A DNA stretch of 64,000 nt. Origin: Rhodococcus sp. 14-1411-2a. GTDB taxonomy: Bacteria > Actinomycetota > Actinomycetes > Mycobacteriales > Mycobacteriaceae. Each line of letters begins with the position of its first letter. Position 1 is the stretch's first letter. The position numbers were made by a program, and so were the translations under genes. A model generated the notes under the pieces. That model was given only the letters and a program-made list of their open reading frames with translations, was not told the DNA's origin and did not search any database. Shown here in pieces: positions 45,059 through 53,639 of this stretch. The stretch spans positions 806,001 through 870,000 of the forward strand of contig NZ_NPGA01000020.1 of assembly GCF_002259485.1 (NCBI RefSeq). Direction: 5' to 3'.

Positions 45059-46303
45059 GTGCTGGCTCCAGAACGAAGGACGAGAACCGACCTCCTCGTC
45101 GCCGCCGTCATCGCGGTGGTGGTAGTGGTTGCCGCGAGCATCGCCTGGTTCACCGGTGATGCTCGCGGAACCACATCGATCCCGGCCGAGGAGCCGCTGG
45201 CTCAGGCCGAGCCCGCGCTCGCGGTGCCCACTGCGCTCACCGAACTGTGGCGTGCGCCGAGTGCAGCGACGGATTCGACGCGAACCCCGCTCCCTGTCGT
45301 CACCGGATCCACGGTGGTGACGGCGGACGGGGGCTCCGTCCTCGGCCGCGATCCACGGTCAGGAGAGCCATCCTGGTCGTACTCGAGAGATCTCCCGCTC
45401 TGCTCGGTGGTCTCGTCGTGGAACACCGCGGTCGCGGTCTACCGCGACGACCGCGGTTGCTCTCAGGTCACCGAACTCGACGGGCCGACCGGAGAGCGCA
45501 AGGCGCAGCGCACTTCCGACGCCGACGATGCGGTCCGCCTGTCCTCCGATGGCACCTACGTGACGTCGAGGGGCGACACGCGCATGGAGCTGTGGCGGTC
45601 GGACATGGTGCGCACCCTCGAATACGGTCGAGTCGATGCCCCGGTCAATCCGGGTAGTCAGCCGCGAACCGGGTGCACGCTGCTGTCCTCGGCGTCGACG
45701 AACTCGCGGACGGCTGTGCTCGAACAGTGCCCGGGAGAGACCGCTGCCCGATTGTCGCTGATGAATCCTGCACCCAAGGACGCCGGTAAACCTGAGGAGT
45801 ACGGGTCGACGGTGGTACCGGAACTCGTTCCCCGATCCGACGCACCCACTGCCGGGCAGATCATTGCGATCACGGGCAGCGTTGTCGCGCTGTACATTCC
45901 AGCGGAGAACGGCGCGCCCGACCGGGTAGGACTCTACGACGACGCGGCCGCGAAACTGTCCGAATTCACTCTTCCGGCCGGCTCCTCCCCTACCCCGAAT
46001 CTTCCTGCGACGAAGGCAGGTTCGGCTCTCACCTGGTTCACCGGCACGGGGGTCCAGGCGTTCGATTCCAACAACCTGAGCCCTCTCTGGACCGTCCCCG
46101 GAGCCCTCGGAAGTGGAGCGGTCATGGCAGGCCGACTCCTCTTACCGGTGCCCGACGGCATCTCGGTGGTCGATCTCTCCACCGGTGTCAGGGTGGCCGA
46201 CATTCCGGTCGACCGAGGCGATTACGCCGGCCCGATACAGATGTCGGTGATCGGCGATGTGGTCGTCGAGCAACGCGGTTCCGACGTGGTCGCTCTCGGC
46301 TGA
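45059..46303 (+). CDS. Membrane-anchored beta-propeller-like protein, Rv3212-like
   Basis: A 414-residue protein with one N-terminal membrane helix (about 11-32), a linker, and an extracytoplasmic domain of repeated short strands, including G-S-T-V-V-T-A-D-G-G-S-V-L-G-R-D-P-R-S-G-E and later V-A-L-Y-I-P-A-E-N-G-A-P-D-R-V-G-L-Y-D, typical of PQQ-like propeller blades. Cysteine pairs are placed to form disulfides (C-S-V-V, G-C-S-Q, G-C-T-L, Q-C-P-G). Function is unknown. The GTG start is nine bases after rhlE ends, so it may be cotranscribed with the helicase. It is convergent with the parA-like gene. Confidence 0.75.
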   Translation: MLAPERRTRTDLLVAAVIAVVVVVAASIAWFTGDARGTTSIPAEEPLAQAEPALAVPTALTELWRAPSAATDSTRTPLPVVTGSTVVTADGGSVLGRDPRSGEPSWSYSRDLPLCSVVSSWNTAVAVYRDDRGCSQVTELDGPTGERKAQRTSDADDAVRLSSDGTYVTSRGDTRMELWRSDMVRTLEYGRVDAPVNPGSQPRTGCTLLSSASTNSRTAVLEQCPGETAARLSLMNPAPKDAGKPEEYGSTVVPELVPRSDAPTAGQIIAITGSVVALYIPAENGAPDRVGLYDDAAAKLSEFTLPAGSSPTPNLPATKAGSALTWFTGTGVQAFDSNNLSPLWTVPGALGSGAVMAGRLLLPVPDGISVVDLSTGVRVADIPVDRGDYAGPIQMSVIGDVVVEQRGSDVVALG

Positions 46304-46324
46304 CCCGCCGGCACGGGCTTCGTT

Positions 46325-47119
46325 CTACTCCGCCGGATCATAGGTCTTCAGATCGGCTTGACCGTCCCAGTACGCCAGCAGATTCTCGGCAAGTTCTCGA
46401 TAGGCCTGTGCGCCCTTGTTCTTTCGTCCCGAGAGCACCGTCGCGCCCGAGGCACTGGCCTCGGCGAAGCGTACGGTCCGCGGAATCGGCGGTGCTAGAA
46501 CCGGCAACGAGTAGCGGTCCGAGACGTCGCCGAGCACATCCCTGCTGTGCGTGGTGCGGGCGTCGAACAGTGTGGGAAGGGCACCGAGCAGCGTCAGATC
46601 GGGGTTGGTGATCTGTTGCACCTCGGACACCGTTCGCAACAACTGCCCGACCCCGCGATGAGCGAGAGTCTCGCACTGCAGGGGCACGAGCACCGACTGT
46701 GCGGCGGTGAGGCCGTTGAGGGTCAGGACCCCCAACGACGGCGGACAATCGATGACGACGACATCGAAGTCCTCGAGGATCGGCGCGAGTGCACGCTTGA
46801 GCGCGAACTCACGACCCGCGCGCATCAGCAGCAGGGCTTCCGCACCTGCGAGATCGATCGTCGCCGGAAGCAGAACGATTCCTTCCGCAGTCTCGATCAG
46901 CACGTCCTCGACCTTCGCATCCCCGGTCAGCACCTCGTGCACCGAGGAATCGAGCTTGTCGGGATTGTGTCCGAGAGAGAACGTCAGACAGCCCTGCGGG
47001 TCGAGGTCGACCACCAGGACTCGTCGATCGAGAGCATGCAGCGCCGCCGCGAGCGAAGCCACCGTGGTGGTCTTGGCGACGCCGCCCTTCTGATTCGCAA
47101 CCGCGAGAATTGTCGTCAC
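46325..47119 (-). CDS. ParA-family ATPase (Soj-like)
   Basis: A 264-residue ParA-type ATPase. The deviant Walker A is KGGVAKTTT near residue 11, with V-V-D-L-D-P-Q-G (Walker A') and V-V-I-D-C-P-P-S-L (Walker B). No ParB partner is encoded beside it, and it is not near an origin, so it is probably an orphan that positions something other than the chromosome. It starts GTG. It is convergent with the beta-propeller gene. The DHA2 exporter gene lies upstream on the same strand with 59 bases between. Recalled counterpart: Rv3213c. Confidence 0.88.
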   Translation of the reverse strand: MTTILAVANQKGGVAKTTTVASLAAALHALDRRVLVVDLDPQGCLTFSLGHNPDKLDSSVHEVLTGDAKVEDVLIETAEGIVLLPATIDLAGAEALLLMRAGREFALKRALAPILEDFDVVVIDCPPSLGVLTLNGLTAAQSVLVPLQCETLAHRGVGQLLRTVSEVQQITNPDLTLLGALPTLFDARTTHSRDVLGDVSDRYSLPVLAPPIPRTVRFAEASASGATVLSGRKNKGAQAYRELAENLLAYWDGQADLKTYDPAE

Positions 47120-47178
47120 GGCCCTGATCCTTGCTTACATCGAGCCGATGAGCGAGGGTTCGGCATCTCTCGGGCGCG

Positions 47179-48645
47179 TCAGTGCAGCGAGATCGGTGCC
47201 GCGGACCGCTCGGTCACGTGCTTCGTCCGGGGCAGGAAGAAGGCGGGAACGAACGTGACGACGATCAGAACCAACGCGACCATGAAGGTGGTCCCGAAGG
47301 CCCTGGCCGAGATGTCGAAGGCCTCGATCTGGCTGGTTGCGGTCAGTGCGGGCTTCTGCTGAGCGGTCAGCACCACCGACATCAGTGCGGTACCTATCGA
47401 CCCGGCCGCTTGCTGGACGATGTTCATCAACGTCGAGCCGCGCGCAACCGTCTCGTCGGTCAACGTCTGCAGCGCAGCCGTCATGATCGGCATCATCGTC
47501 GAACCGAGTCCGAGTCCCATGACGAACAGTGCACCGATCAGCAAGGTGTACGAGGTGTCGGTGCCGACCCGAGTGAACACCGCCATCCCTGCGGTGATGA
47601 GCACCATCCCCACCAGCACGATCCTGCCGGGACCGAACTTGTCGGCGATCACTCCGGCGATCGGCATCGCGATCATCGCGCCGATGCCCTGTGGTGCGAG
47701 CAGCAGCCCGGCAGTCAACGTCGTTTCTCCACGAAGCAGGAAATAGCTCGGGAACAGCAGACCCGCGCCCATGAAGGCGACCATGAAGAGCGTCGTGGTG
47801 ATCACGGCCACGGTGAGCGACCTGTTCCGGAACAGCCGTAGATCGATCAGGGGATGCTGCACGCGCAGTGCATGGAACACGAACAGAACGATCAACACGA
47901 GTCCGATGATGACCGGGACCAGCACCTTCACCGCGAGAACGGTTTCGGTTTCGACGACCGAGGACGCGCCGTAGAGGAACAGTGCGAGGCCGGGCGAGAG
48001 CATCAGCATGCCGCGGAAATCGAAGGACTCGGACGGAGTCGGGTTGTCCTTGGGGAAGATCAGCACGGCCGCGATCAGAGCGAGGATGCCGATCGGCAGA
48101 TTGATGAGGAAGATCCAGTGCCAACTCGCCGCCTCGATCAGCCAGCCTCCGAGGATCGGCCCCGCGATGGGCCCGATGAGCATCGGGACGCCGAGCACGG
48201 CCATCACGCGCCCGATCCGCTCCGGGCCTGCGGCGCGCGTCATGATCGTCATGCCCAGTGGCATCAGCATGCCTCCGCCGAGGCCCTGCAGCACTCGGAA
48301 GACGATGAGCGAGGTGATGTCCCATGCGAAGCTGCACAGCACCGAACCGAGGACGAACAGCACCAGCGCCGTGATGTAGAGGCGCTTGGTTCCGAACCGA
48401 TCGGCAGCCCACCCCGTCAGCGGTATGACGGTGGCCAGGGCGAGCGTGTAGCCCGTCATCGTCCACGCGGCATTGGCGTAGGTGGTCTCGAAGACGTCGG
48501 TGAAGGTCCGGAGCGCGACGCTGACGACGGTGACGTCGAGTATCGACATGATGGCCCCGAGCACGACGACCCCGGCGATCTTCAGCAACGCGCCGTCGAG
48601 CTTCTCCGGAGAATCGGGCGACGCGGGCTTCTGCAGGTCGGTCAT
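47179..48645 (-). CDS. DHA2-family MFS drug exporter
   Basis: A 488-residue, 14-helix exporter of the EmrB/QacA (DHA2) type. Motif A is G-W-A-A-D-R-F-G-T-K-R-L, motif C-type residues lie in G-P-I-A-G-P-I-L-G-G-W, and the first helix carries L-D-V-T-V-V-S-V-A. It likely exports hydrophobic or cationic compounds using the proton gradient. The frame is open to 48771, but GGAG four bases before ATG 48645 (M-T-D-L-Q-K) fixes the start. The 180 bases upstream, shared with the phosphatase gene, hold no obvious operator. In my recollection of M. tuberculosis this gene is absent at this position, so it may be a local insertion. Confidence 0.9.
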   Translation of the reverse strand: MTDLQKPASPDSPEKLDGALLKIAGVVVLGAIMSILDVTVVSVALRTFTDVFETTYANAAWTMTGYTLALATVIPLTGWAADRFGTKRLYITALVLFVLGSVLCSFAWDITSLIVFRVLQGLGGGMLMPLGMTIMTRAAGPERIGRVMAVLGVPMLIGPIAGPILGGWLIEAASWHWIFLINLPIGILALIAAVLIFPKDNPTPSESFDFRGMLMLSPGLALFLYGASSVVETETVLAVKVLVPVIIGLVLIVLFVFHALRVQHPLIDLRLFRNRSLTVAVITTTLFMVAFMGAGLLFPSYFLLRGETTLTAGLLLAPQGIGAMIAMPIAGVIADKFGPGRIVLVGMVLITAGMAVFTRVGTDTSYTLLIGALFVMGLGLGSTMMPIMTAALQTLTDETVARGSTLMNIVQQAAGSIGTALMSVVLTAQQKPALTATSQIEAFDISARAFGTTFMVALVLIVVTFVPAFFLPRTKHVTERSAAPISLH

Positions 48646-48826
48646 GGTTCTCCAAGTCGATGAGAAGGAGCTGTGCGGCACGACGGACAGAGCTGCGTCG
48701 CCCATGGCAGTGACGATTCGGAACGAGAGTAACCGGCCGGTAGGTCTGTACTCAATCGACAAATCGGACACATCCGCAGGTCGACTATGACAAGGGCCAC
48801 ATCACGCGGGCAGGCATGATCGTTCC

Positions 48827-49468
48827 ATGACCACACACGGCGGCGTCGAGGCAGGCAGAGTCGTTCTACTCCGGCACGGCGAGACCGAATGGGCTCTGGC
48901 CGGCAAGCACACCGGTAACACCGACGTCCCCCTCACCAGCGTCGGCGAGCAACAGGCCGTCGAGGCCGGATCGCTGCTCCGATTACTGAACCTGCGCGAT
49001 CCTCTGGTGATCACGAGCCCGCGCGAGCGCGCACGTCGAACCGCCGAGCTCGCAGGCCTCGAGGTCGATCGGGAGTGGGATGCGTTGTCGGAGTGGGACT
49101 ACGGAGACTACGAAGGCATCACCTCGACGCAGATCCACGAAACTGTGCCGCACTGGACCGTCTGGACGCATCCATGTCCGGGTGGTGAGTCCATCGGTGA
49201 CATCGCCGTGCGCGTCGACATGGTGCTCTCGGTCGTCCTGCCGCTGTTGAGCGGCCGCGACGTCGTGTTGGTCGGTCACGGCCACTTCTCGCGCGCACTG
49301 ATCGCCGGCTGGACCGAGGCCCCCATCACCGAGGGCAAACGCTTCGCCCTCTCGCCCGCCGCGTACTCGTTGCTCGGCTTCGAGCATTCGTTCCGCCAGC
49401 TCGTCGCGCACAACGTGCACCCGTCGATCCTCACCGCCGCCACGGCACCGAAAGGAAACCCAGGATGA
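48827..49468 (+). CDS. Histidine phosphatase (acid phosphatase, Gpm2-like)
   Basis: A 213-residue histidine-phosphatase fold protein. The catalytic motif is LRHGETEW (RHG at 16-18), the second arginine is in S-P-R-E-R-A-R-R-T-A, and the catalytic histidine in V-G-H-G-H-F-S-R. A phosphate pocket is therefore intact. Members are called phosphoglycerate mutase-like, but many are acid phosphatases; substrate is unknown. Start codon ATG 48827. The stop overlaps the next gene as ATGA. Recalled counterpart: Rv3214. Confidence 0.87.
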   Translation: MTTHGGVEAGRVVLLRHGETEWALAGKHTGNTDVPLTSVGEQQAVEAGSLLRLLNLRDPLVITSPRERARRTAELAGLEVDREWDALSEWDYGDYEGITSTQIHETVPHWTVWTHPCPGGESIGDIAVRVDMVLSVVLPLLSGRDVVLVGHGHFSRALIAGWTEAPITEGKRFALSPAAYSLLGFEHSFRQLVAHNVHPSILTAATAPKGNPG

Positions 49469-49941
49469 TTCGCCGCGCCACCGAGGCCGATGTTCCCGCC
49501 GTCACCGCTCTCGTGCACGAACTCGCCGCCTACGAGAAGTCGTCCTCGCTGTGCACCGTTCGAGACGAGCAGCTTCGCGCCGCTCTGTTCGGAGCGCAGC
49601 CGTCGGTGTTCGCACACGTCGCCGAGCACGAGGGGACGGTGGTGGGATGCGCGTTGTGGTTCCTGAACTTCTCCACGTGGGACGGAGTCAACGGAATCTA
49701 TCTGGAGGATCTCTACGTGCAACCCGCCGCGCGGGGAGAAGGCTTCGGAACTGCACTGCTCGCCGCATTGGCCGCCGAATGCGTCGATCGGCAGTACACG
49801 CGGTTGGCCTGGTCGGTTCTGGACTGGAACACCCCGTCGATCGGCTTCTACCGATCGCTCGGAGCAGAGCCACAGGACGAATGGACCACGTTCCGCCTTG
49901 CCGAGGATGCATTGGTCGAGTTGGCCGAACAGGCGCGTTGA
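49465..49941 (+). CDS. GNAT family N-acetyltransferase
   Basis: A 158-residue GNAT protein. The core is L-E-D-L-Y-V-Q-P-A-A-R-G-E-G-F-G-T-A-L-L (acetyl-CoA loop R-G-E-G-F-G, about 88-93) followed by the helix A-L-A-A-E-C and L-D-W-N-T-P-S-I-G-F-Y-R-S-L-G-A. The pattern, including the second motif W-N-T-P-S-I-G-F-Y, resembles the diamine/spermidine acetyltransferase branch (SpeG/SSAT-like), but the substrate is unproven. Translation is coupled to the phosphatase gene by an ATGA overlap. It is convergent with the membrane-protein gene. Confidence 0.85.
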   Translation: MIRRATEADVPAVTALVHELAAYEKSSSLCTVRDEQLRAALFGAQPSVFAHVAEHEGTVVGCALWFLNFSTWDGVNGIYLEDLYVQPAARGEGFGTALLAALAAECVDRQYTRLAWSVLDWNTPSIGFYRSLGAEPQDEWTTFRLAEDALVELAEQAR

Positions 49942-49951
49942 AACGACTACG

Positions 49952-50380
49952 TCAGCGGAGGTCGTCGTCGACGTCGCTGTATTCGGCGGCCATCCACCGA
50001 GAGGACGGCGGGCTGAACAGCAAGACGAGCACGCCGACGACCACGACTCCGAGGGCGACGCCGTAGACGGTCTGGTGCGATCCGGTCAACAGCGACCATA
50101 CGACGGGCAGCAGCAGGAGCTGTACGACGGTGGCGATGGATCGTCCCCAGCGTTTTCCGAGGACCAGGGCAACGCCTGCGGCGCCGACTCCGATGCCCAG
50201 GACACCGAACCACCCGGCGGTGCCGTACCCGTTGGCCACTGCGTTCTCTCCCTCTCCGGAGAACGCTCGGACGAGTAGGACGATCGCGGCCACCAACGAC
50301 GCCACGCCCTGCGCTGCGACGAGCGCCCCGGCGGATCGAAACGTGGCCGGCGGGGTGAGGTTCTCGGGTGAGGTGGACAC
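49952..50380 (-). CDS. Small four-helix membrane protein
   Basis: A 142-residue protein with four hydrophobic helices (about 19-37, 54-76, 82-100 and 104-125) and an acidic C-terminus (D-V-D-D-D). It has no catalytic motif. Function is unknown; it resembles the actinobacterial Rv3217c-type membrane proteins. It is convergent with the acetyltransferase gene and divergent from the lipid kinase gene, with a tandem repeat between them. Confidence 0.75.
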   Translation of the reverse strand: MSTSPENLTPPATFRSAGALVAAQGVASLVAAIVLLVRAFSGEGENAVANGYGTAGWFGVLGIGVGAAGVALVLGKRWGRSIATVVQLLLLPVVWSLLTGSHQTVYGVALGVVVVGVLVLLFSPPSSRWMAAEYSDVDDDLR

Positions 50381-50399
50381 GCGACCAGCCTAGGCAACC

Positions 50400-50522
50400 G
50401 GGAGTGGAGCCTGCGGAACGACCCAGGGGCGGGAGTGGAGCCTGCGGAACGACTCAGGGGCGGGAGTGGAGCCTGCGGAACGACCCAGGTGACCGGGAGT
50501 GGAGCGTGCGGAACGACCCGGT
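50400..50522. repeat. Tandem 31-bp repeat before the lipid kinase gene
   Basis: Four units beginning GGGAGTGGAGC lie at 50400, 50431, 50462 and 50495, with periods of 31, 31 and 33 bases. Units 1-3 share GGGAGTGGAGCCTGCGGAAC; the fourth has G for C (GAGCGTGCGG). The second unit has a single T for C change, and the third ends in TGACC. The array ends right at the promoter of the lipid kinase gene. It could be a recently expanded repeat, or the remains of a dispersed repeat family. Confidence 0.8.
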
Positions 50523-50536
50523 TAGTGTCATTGCTC

Positions 50537-51490
50537 GTGCGTGCGCTGCTGATCGTCAATCCCAATGCGACTTCTACGACTGCTGCGGCTCGGGATCTGT
50601 TGGCTCATGCGTTGTCGAGTCGGGTGCGGGTGACGGTTGCGCAGACGACTCATCGTGATCATGCGTCGGAGCTGGCTCGGGGTGCCCGTGAGGACGGGAT
50701 GGGGTTGGTGATCGTTCACGGTGGTGACGGGACGGTCAACGAGGTGATCAACGGTTTGCTCGGGGTGCCGTTGCCGACGTCGATGCAGGCGGTGACGATC
50801 GGTGCGATTCCGCCGATCGCGGTCGTTCCTGGCGGCAGTGCGAATGTGTTCGCTCGTTCGTTGGGTATCGAGGCCGATCCGGTGGCGGCGACGAATCAGT
50901 TGATCGGGCTGCTCGATGCACGGGCGCGGCGGACGATCGGGTTGGGGCATTGCGACAATCGCTGGTTCACCTTCAACGCGGGTATGGGTCTGGATGCCGA
51001 TGTGTGTCGGGCGATCGATGCCGGCCGTAAGGACGGCAAGCCGGTGTCTGCGACGCGGTATCTGCGGTCGGCTGTGCAGGAGTTCTTCAAGCACAAGCGG
51101 CAGCCGGCTCGGTTGACGGTGGAGGTTCCGGGTCGGGATCCGTTCGAGGGAGTCCACTATGCGTTCGTGTCGAATTCGAGTCCGTGGACTTATTTGAACC
51201 AGAGGCCGGTGCACACCAATCCGGGTACCGGTTTCGATTCGGGTCTCGGAGTGTTCGGTATGCGCTCGACTGCGTTGTTCCCGACGTTGCGGGTCTCTCG
51301 CCAGCTGCTTGCCAAAGGCGCAGAACCGAAGTCTCGCAAGCTGATTCGCATCGACGATGTACCGAGCGTCCGAATTTCCTCGGCAGAACCGGTCGGTTTG
51401 CAGATGGACGGCGACTACCTGGGCGAACGCACCGAGGCCGAGTTCTTCTCCACTCCCGACGCGCTGCAGGTGGTTGCGCCGAGCATGTGA
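50537..51490 (+). CDS. Diacylglycerol kinase-like lipid kinase
   Basis: A protein of 317 residues with the DAGK catalytic fold: N-terminal L-I-V-N-P-N-A-T-S, then VHGGDGTVNEVINGL (nucleotide loop GGDGT), and P-G-G-S-A-N-V-F-A-R-S-L-G. It phosphorylates a diacylglycerol- or sphingosine-like lipid; substrate unproven. The open frame begins at 50435 within the tandem repeat, but a TAGTGT -10-like hexamer eight bases before GTG 50537 suggests a leaderless start at M-R-A-L-L-I-V. Codon use differs from its neighbours: frequent GGG, GAT, CAT and CGT, and less GAC, CAC and GGC. It is upstream of whiB1. Confidence 0.87.
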   Translation: MRALLIVNPNATSTTAAARDLLAHALSSRVRVTVAQTTHRDHASELARGAREDGMGLVIVHGGDGTVNEVINGLLGVPLPTSMQAVTIGAIPPIAVVPGGSANVFARSLGIEADPVAATNQLIGLLDARARRTIGLGHCDNRWFTFNAGMGLDADVCRAIDAGRKDGKPVSATRYLRSAVQEFFKHKRQPARLTVEVPGRDPFEGVHYAFVSNSSPWTYLNQRPVHTNPGTGFDSGLGVFGMRSTALFPTLRVSRQLLAKGAEPKSRKLIRIDDVPSVRISSAEPVGLQMDGDYLGERTEAEFFSTPDALQVVAPSM

Positions 51491-51497
51491 GGGCAGC

Positions 51498-51535
51498 GTG
51501 CGCCGAGCCACACTGAGGCGCAGAGCGCACTTTCT
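51498..51535 (+). terminator. Weak terminator after the lipid kinase gene
   Basis: GTGCGC (51498-51503) pairs with GCGCAC (51525-51530), followed by TTTCT. The loop is 21 bases, so this is a poor but plausible intrinsic terminator, eight bases after the kinase stop. Confidence 0.35.
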
Positions 51536-51654
51536 GTGAAATCACGAGCGAAATCTGTTCACTCGGGGTACAAAGGAGCGCAGAAGGCTAAAGCGAGCCT
51601 AACAGAGTGAGCTTGACCACGGTCACGCGCGTACCCCTTGACTTCACCTGAGTT

Positions 51655-51670
51655 CGTGAAAGCATTCACA
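51655..51670 (+). promoter_or_regulatory. CRP-family binding site upstream of whiB1
   Basis: CGTGA-AAGCAT-TCACA matches the CRP consensus TGTGA-n6-TCACA at nine of ten positions. It lies 85-100 bases before the whiB1 ATG, in the 264-base region between the lipid kinase and whiB1 genes. In M. tuberculosis whiB1 is known to be controlled by the cAMP receptor protein, so conservation of the site is expected. Confidence 0.6.
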
Positions 51671-51754
51671 AGCAACAGTGCGGAAACATTGGTTACCCAC
51701 TCGTGAACAGAAGAGAAACGAAACGGCGCTACGGCGCCCGGTAAGGAGCAGAGG

Positions 51755-52009
51755 ATGGACTGGCGCCACAAGGCTATTTGTCGCGATGAAGATCCGGAAC
51801 TATTTTTCCCGGTGGGAAACAGTGGTCCGGCGCTCGCGCAGATCGCCGATGCCAAAGTCGTCTGTACTCGGTGCCCCGTCACCGCTGAATGCCTGTCCTG
51901 GGCACTCGAATCCGGCCAGGACGCAGGAGTATGGGGCGCAATGAGTGAAGACGAGCGCCGTGCACTCAAGCGACGCAACGCACGTACGCGCGCACGCAGC
52001 TCCGTCTAG
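51755..52009 (+). CDS. whiB1: WhiB1 transcriptional regulator
   Basis: An 84-residue WhiB-family protein. The four cluster cysteines are C9, C37, C40 and C46, and the G-V-W-G-A turn is at 58-62. The C-terminus is short and basic (R-R-A-L-K-R-R-N-A-R-T-R-A-R). Identity with WhiB1 is supported by its place between a lipid kinase gene and pdtaS, as in M. tuberculosis (Rv3218-Rv3220c). WhiB1 is an essential regulator that binds SigA and responds to nitric oxide. The ribosome site (AAGGAG) is well placed. A CRP-type site lies upstream. Confidence 0.93.
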   Translation: MDWRHKAICRDEDPELFFPVGNSGPALAQIADAKVVCTRCPVTAECLSWALESGQDAGVWGAMSEDERRALKRRNARTRARSSV

Positions 52010-52034
52010 GACGCGAAACCAGCACACGCTCGAG

Positions 52035-52069
52035 GCCCGGTATCCGCTGTAGCGGATACCGGGCTTTCT
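52035..52069 (+). terminator. Terminator after whiB1
   Basis: A 14-bp inverted repeat (52035-52048 with 52051-52064) closes a very short loop and is followed by TTTCTG. It starts 26 bases after the whiB1 stop. Confidence 0.88.
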
Positions 52070-52139
52070 GCGTTCCACGGGCCTCCAGCGTCCCTCTGGC
52101 GGTCGAAGAGCCCGTTACGCACTGTTCACCGAACGTGCA

Positions 52140-53618
52140 TCAGGGCCTGGGCACACGCCGTCCCAGAGGAACCCTCAGCATCGCGTCGGTTCCCCCACCC
52201 GCCGCGGGATGCAGACCCAGCGATCCGTTCAGCTCCACCGAGACCAGAGTGCGCACGATCTGCAGTCCGAGGCCGTCCGAACGTTCCAGAGAGAACCCGG
52301 TGGGCAGACCGCGCCCGTCGTCGTGGATGACCACATCCAGCCATTTCGCGGACCGGTCGGCTCCGATTCGGACGACACCGGCCGACCCGGCGTCGAATCC
52401 ATGCTCCATCGCGTTCTGCACCAGCTCTGTGAGCACCATCACCAAGGGCGTCGCGCGTTCGGCCGAGAAGACTCCGAGTTTGCCCTCGCGCACCACTCGC
52501 ACCCTCGGATTGACCGTGGCTATATCCAGCATGATCGGCACCAATCGATCGACGATCTCGTCGAGGTCCACTTCCTCGTCCACCGACATCGACAGCATTT
52601 CGTGCACGAGTGCAATGGACGTGACTCGACGGACCGACTCGGACAACGCCGTGCGCGCTTCCTCGTTCTCGAGTCGGCGCGACTGAAGTCGGAGCAGCGC
52701 CGCCACCGTCTGCAAGTTGTTCTTCACCCGATGGTGGATCTCCCGGATGGTCGCGTCCTTGCTGAGCAGAGCACGATCGCGGCGCTTGACCTCGGTGACG
52801 TCGCGGATCAACACGGCCGCCCCGGCAGACCTTCCGCGCGGCTGCAGGGCCAGCGTGCGCACGAGAACTGTGGCACCGCGGGCATCGACCTCCATCCGAT
52901 GTCCAACGTTGCCGTTGAGCGACGACCTGATGTGATCGGCCACTTCCTGCGAGTCGAAAGGGTCGGTGACCAGCGACCGCGTGACCGACGCCAGATCCCG
53001 GCCGGACAGCTCGGTCGTCAATCCCATCCGGTGGTACGCCGAGAGGGCGTTGGGACTGGCGTAGTCCACCAGCCCCTCGGTGTCGACGCGAATGAATCCG
53101 TCGCCTGCACGGGGGGACGAGTTCACATCGGTGCGCTCTTCGGGGGTGGGAAACGTGCCTTCGCTGATCATCAGACACAGGTCGTCGGCGCATTCTCGAT
53201 ACGCCACCTCGAGGGCGCTCGGCGGTCGAAGCTGCGCGGGATTGGTATCGCGGGTCAGCACCGCGATGACGTGCTCTCCGCAACGCACCGGGATGCTCTC
53301 GGTTCGCGTCACCACGCCTCCGTGCACGATCTTCCGCTGCTGCAGCGCGACCATCACATCGGGGTGCTCGGATTCGGAGATCGTCGTTCCCACGATGTCG
53401 TGAGTGAAGACCGTGGGCGCGGTCGTCGGCCGGCACTGGGCCACACACAGCACGTCGGCAGTCCCACTGGAGACGTCGTCCGTGCCGACCCACAGCAGCA
53501 CATCGGCGAACGAGAGGTCGGCCAGCAGCTGCCACTCGCCTACGACGCGTTGGAGATGGTCCACCGCAACACCGGGGAGGTCGGTGTGCTCGGCCAGAAG
53601 GTCACTGAGGGTCGACAC
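52140..53618 (-). CDS. pdtaS: PdtaS-type cytosolic sensor histidine kinase
   Basis: A 492-residue soluble kinase with an N-terminal GAF-like domain (about 5-145), a PAS domain (about 165-275), and a C-terminal HisKA_2 helix and ATPase domain. The phospho-acceptor is in I-H-H-R-V-K-N-N-L-Q-T-V (about 296-307), and the ATP lid includes E-L-V-Q-N-A-M-E-H-G-F and H-D-D-G-R-G-L. No membrane helix is present. It pairs with the RNA-binding regulator PdtaR, encoded elsewhere, and is known in mycobacteria to respond to copper, nitric oxide and zinc. It lies just behind the biotinyl-protein gene. Confidence 0.9.
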   Translation of the reverse strand: MSTLSDLLAEHTDLPGVAVDHLQRVVGEWQLLADLSFADVLLWVGTDDVSSGTADVLCVAQCRPTTAPTVFTHDIVGTTISESEHPDVMVALQQRKIVHGGVVTRTESIPVRCGEHVIAVLTRDTNPAQLRPPSALEVAYRECADDLCLMISEGTFPTPEERTDVNSSPRAGDGFIRVDTEGLVDYASPNALSAYHRMGLTTELSGRDLASVTRSLVTDPFDSQEVADHIRSSLNGNVGHRMEVDARGATVLVRTLALQPRGRSAGAAVLIRDVTEVKRRDRALLSKDATIREIHHRVKNNLQTVAALLRLQSRRLENEEARTALSESVRRVTSIALVHEMLSMSVDEEVDLDEIVDRLVPIMLDIATVNPRVRVVREGKLGVFSAERATPLVMVLTELVQNAMEHGFDAGSAGVVRIGADRSAKWLDVVIHDDGRGLPTGFSLERSDGLGLQIVRTLVSVELNGSLGLHPAAGGGTDAMLRVPLGRRVPRP

Positions 53619-53639
53619 GAGATCTCACGTGATCGTTGC

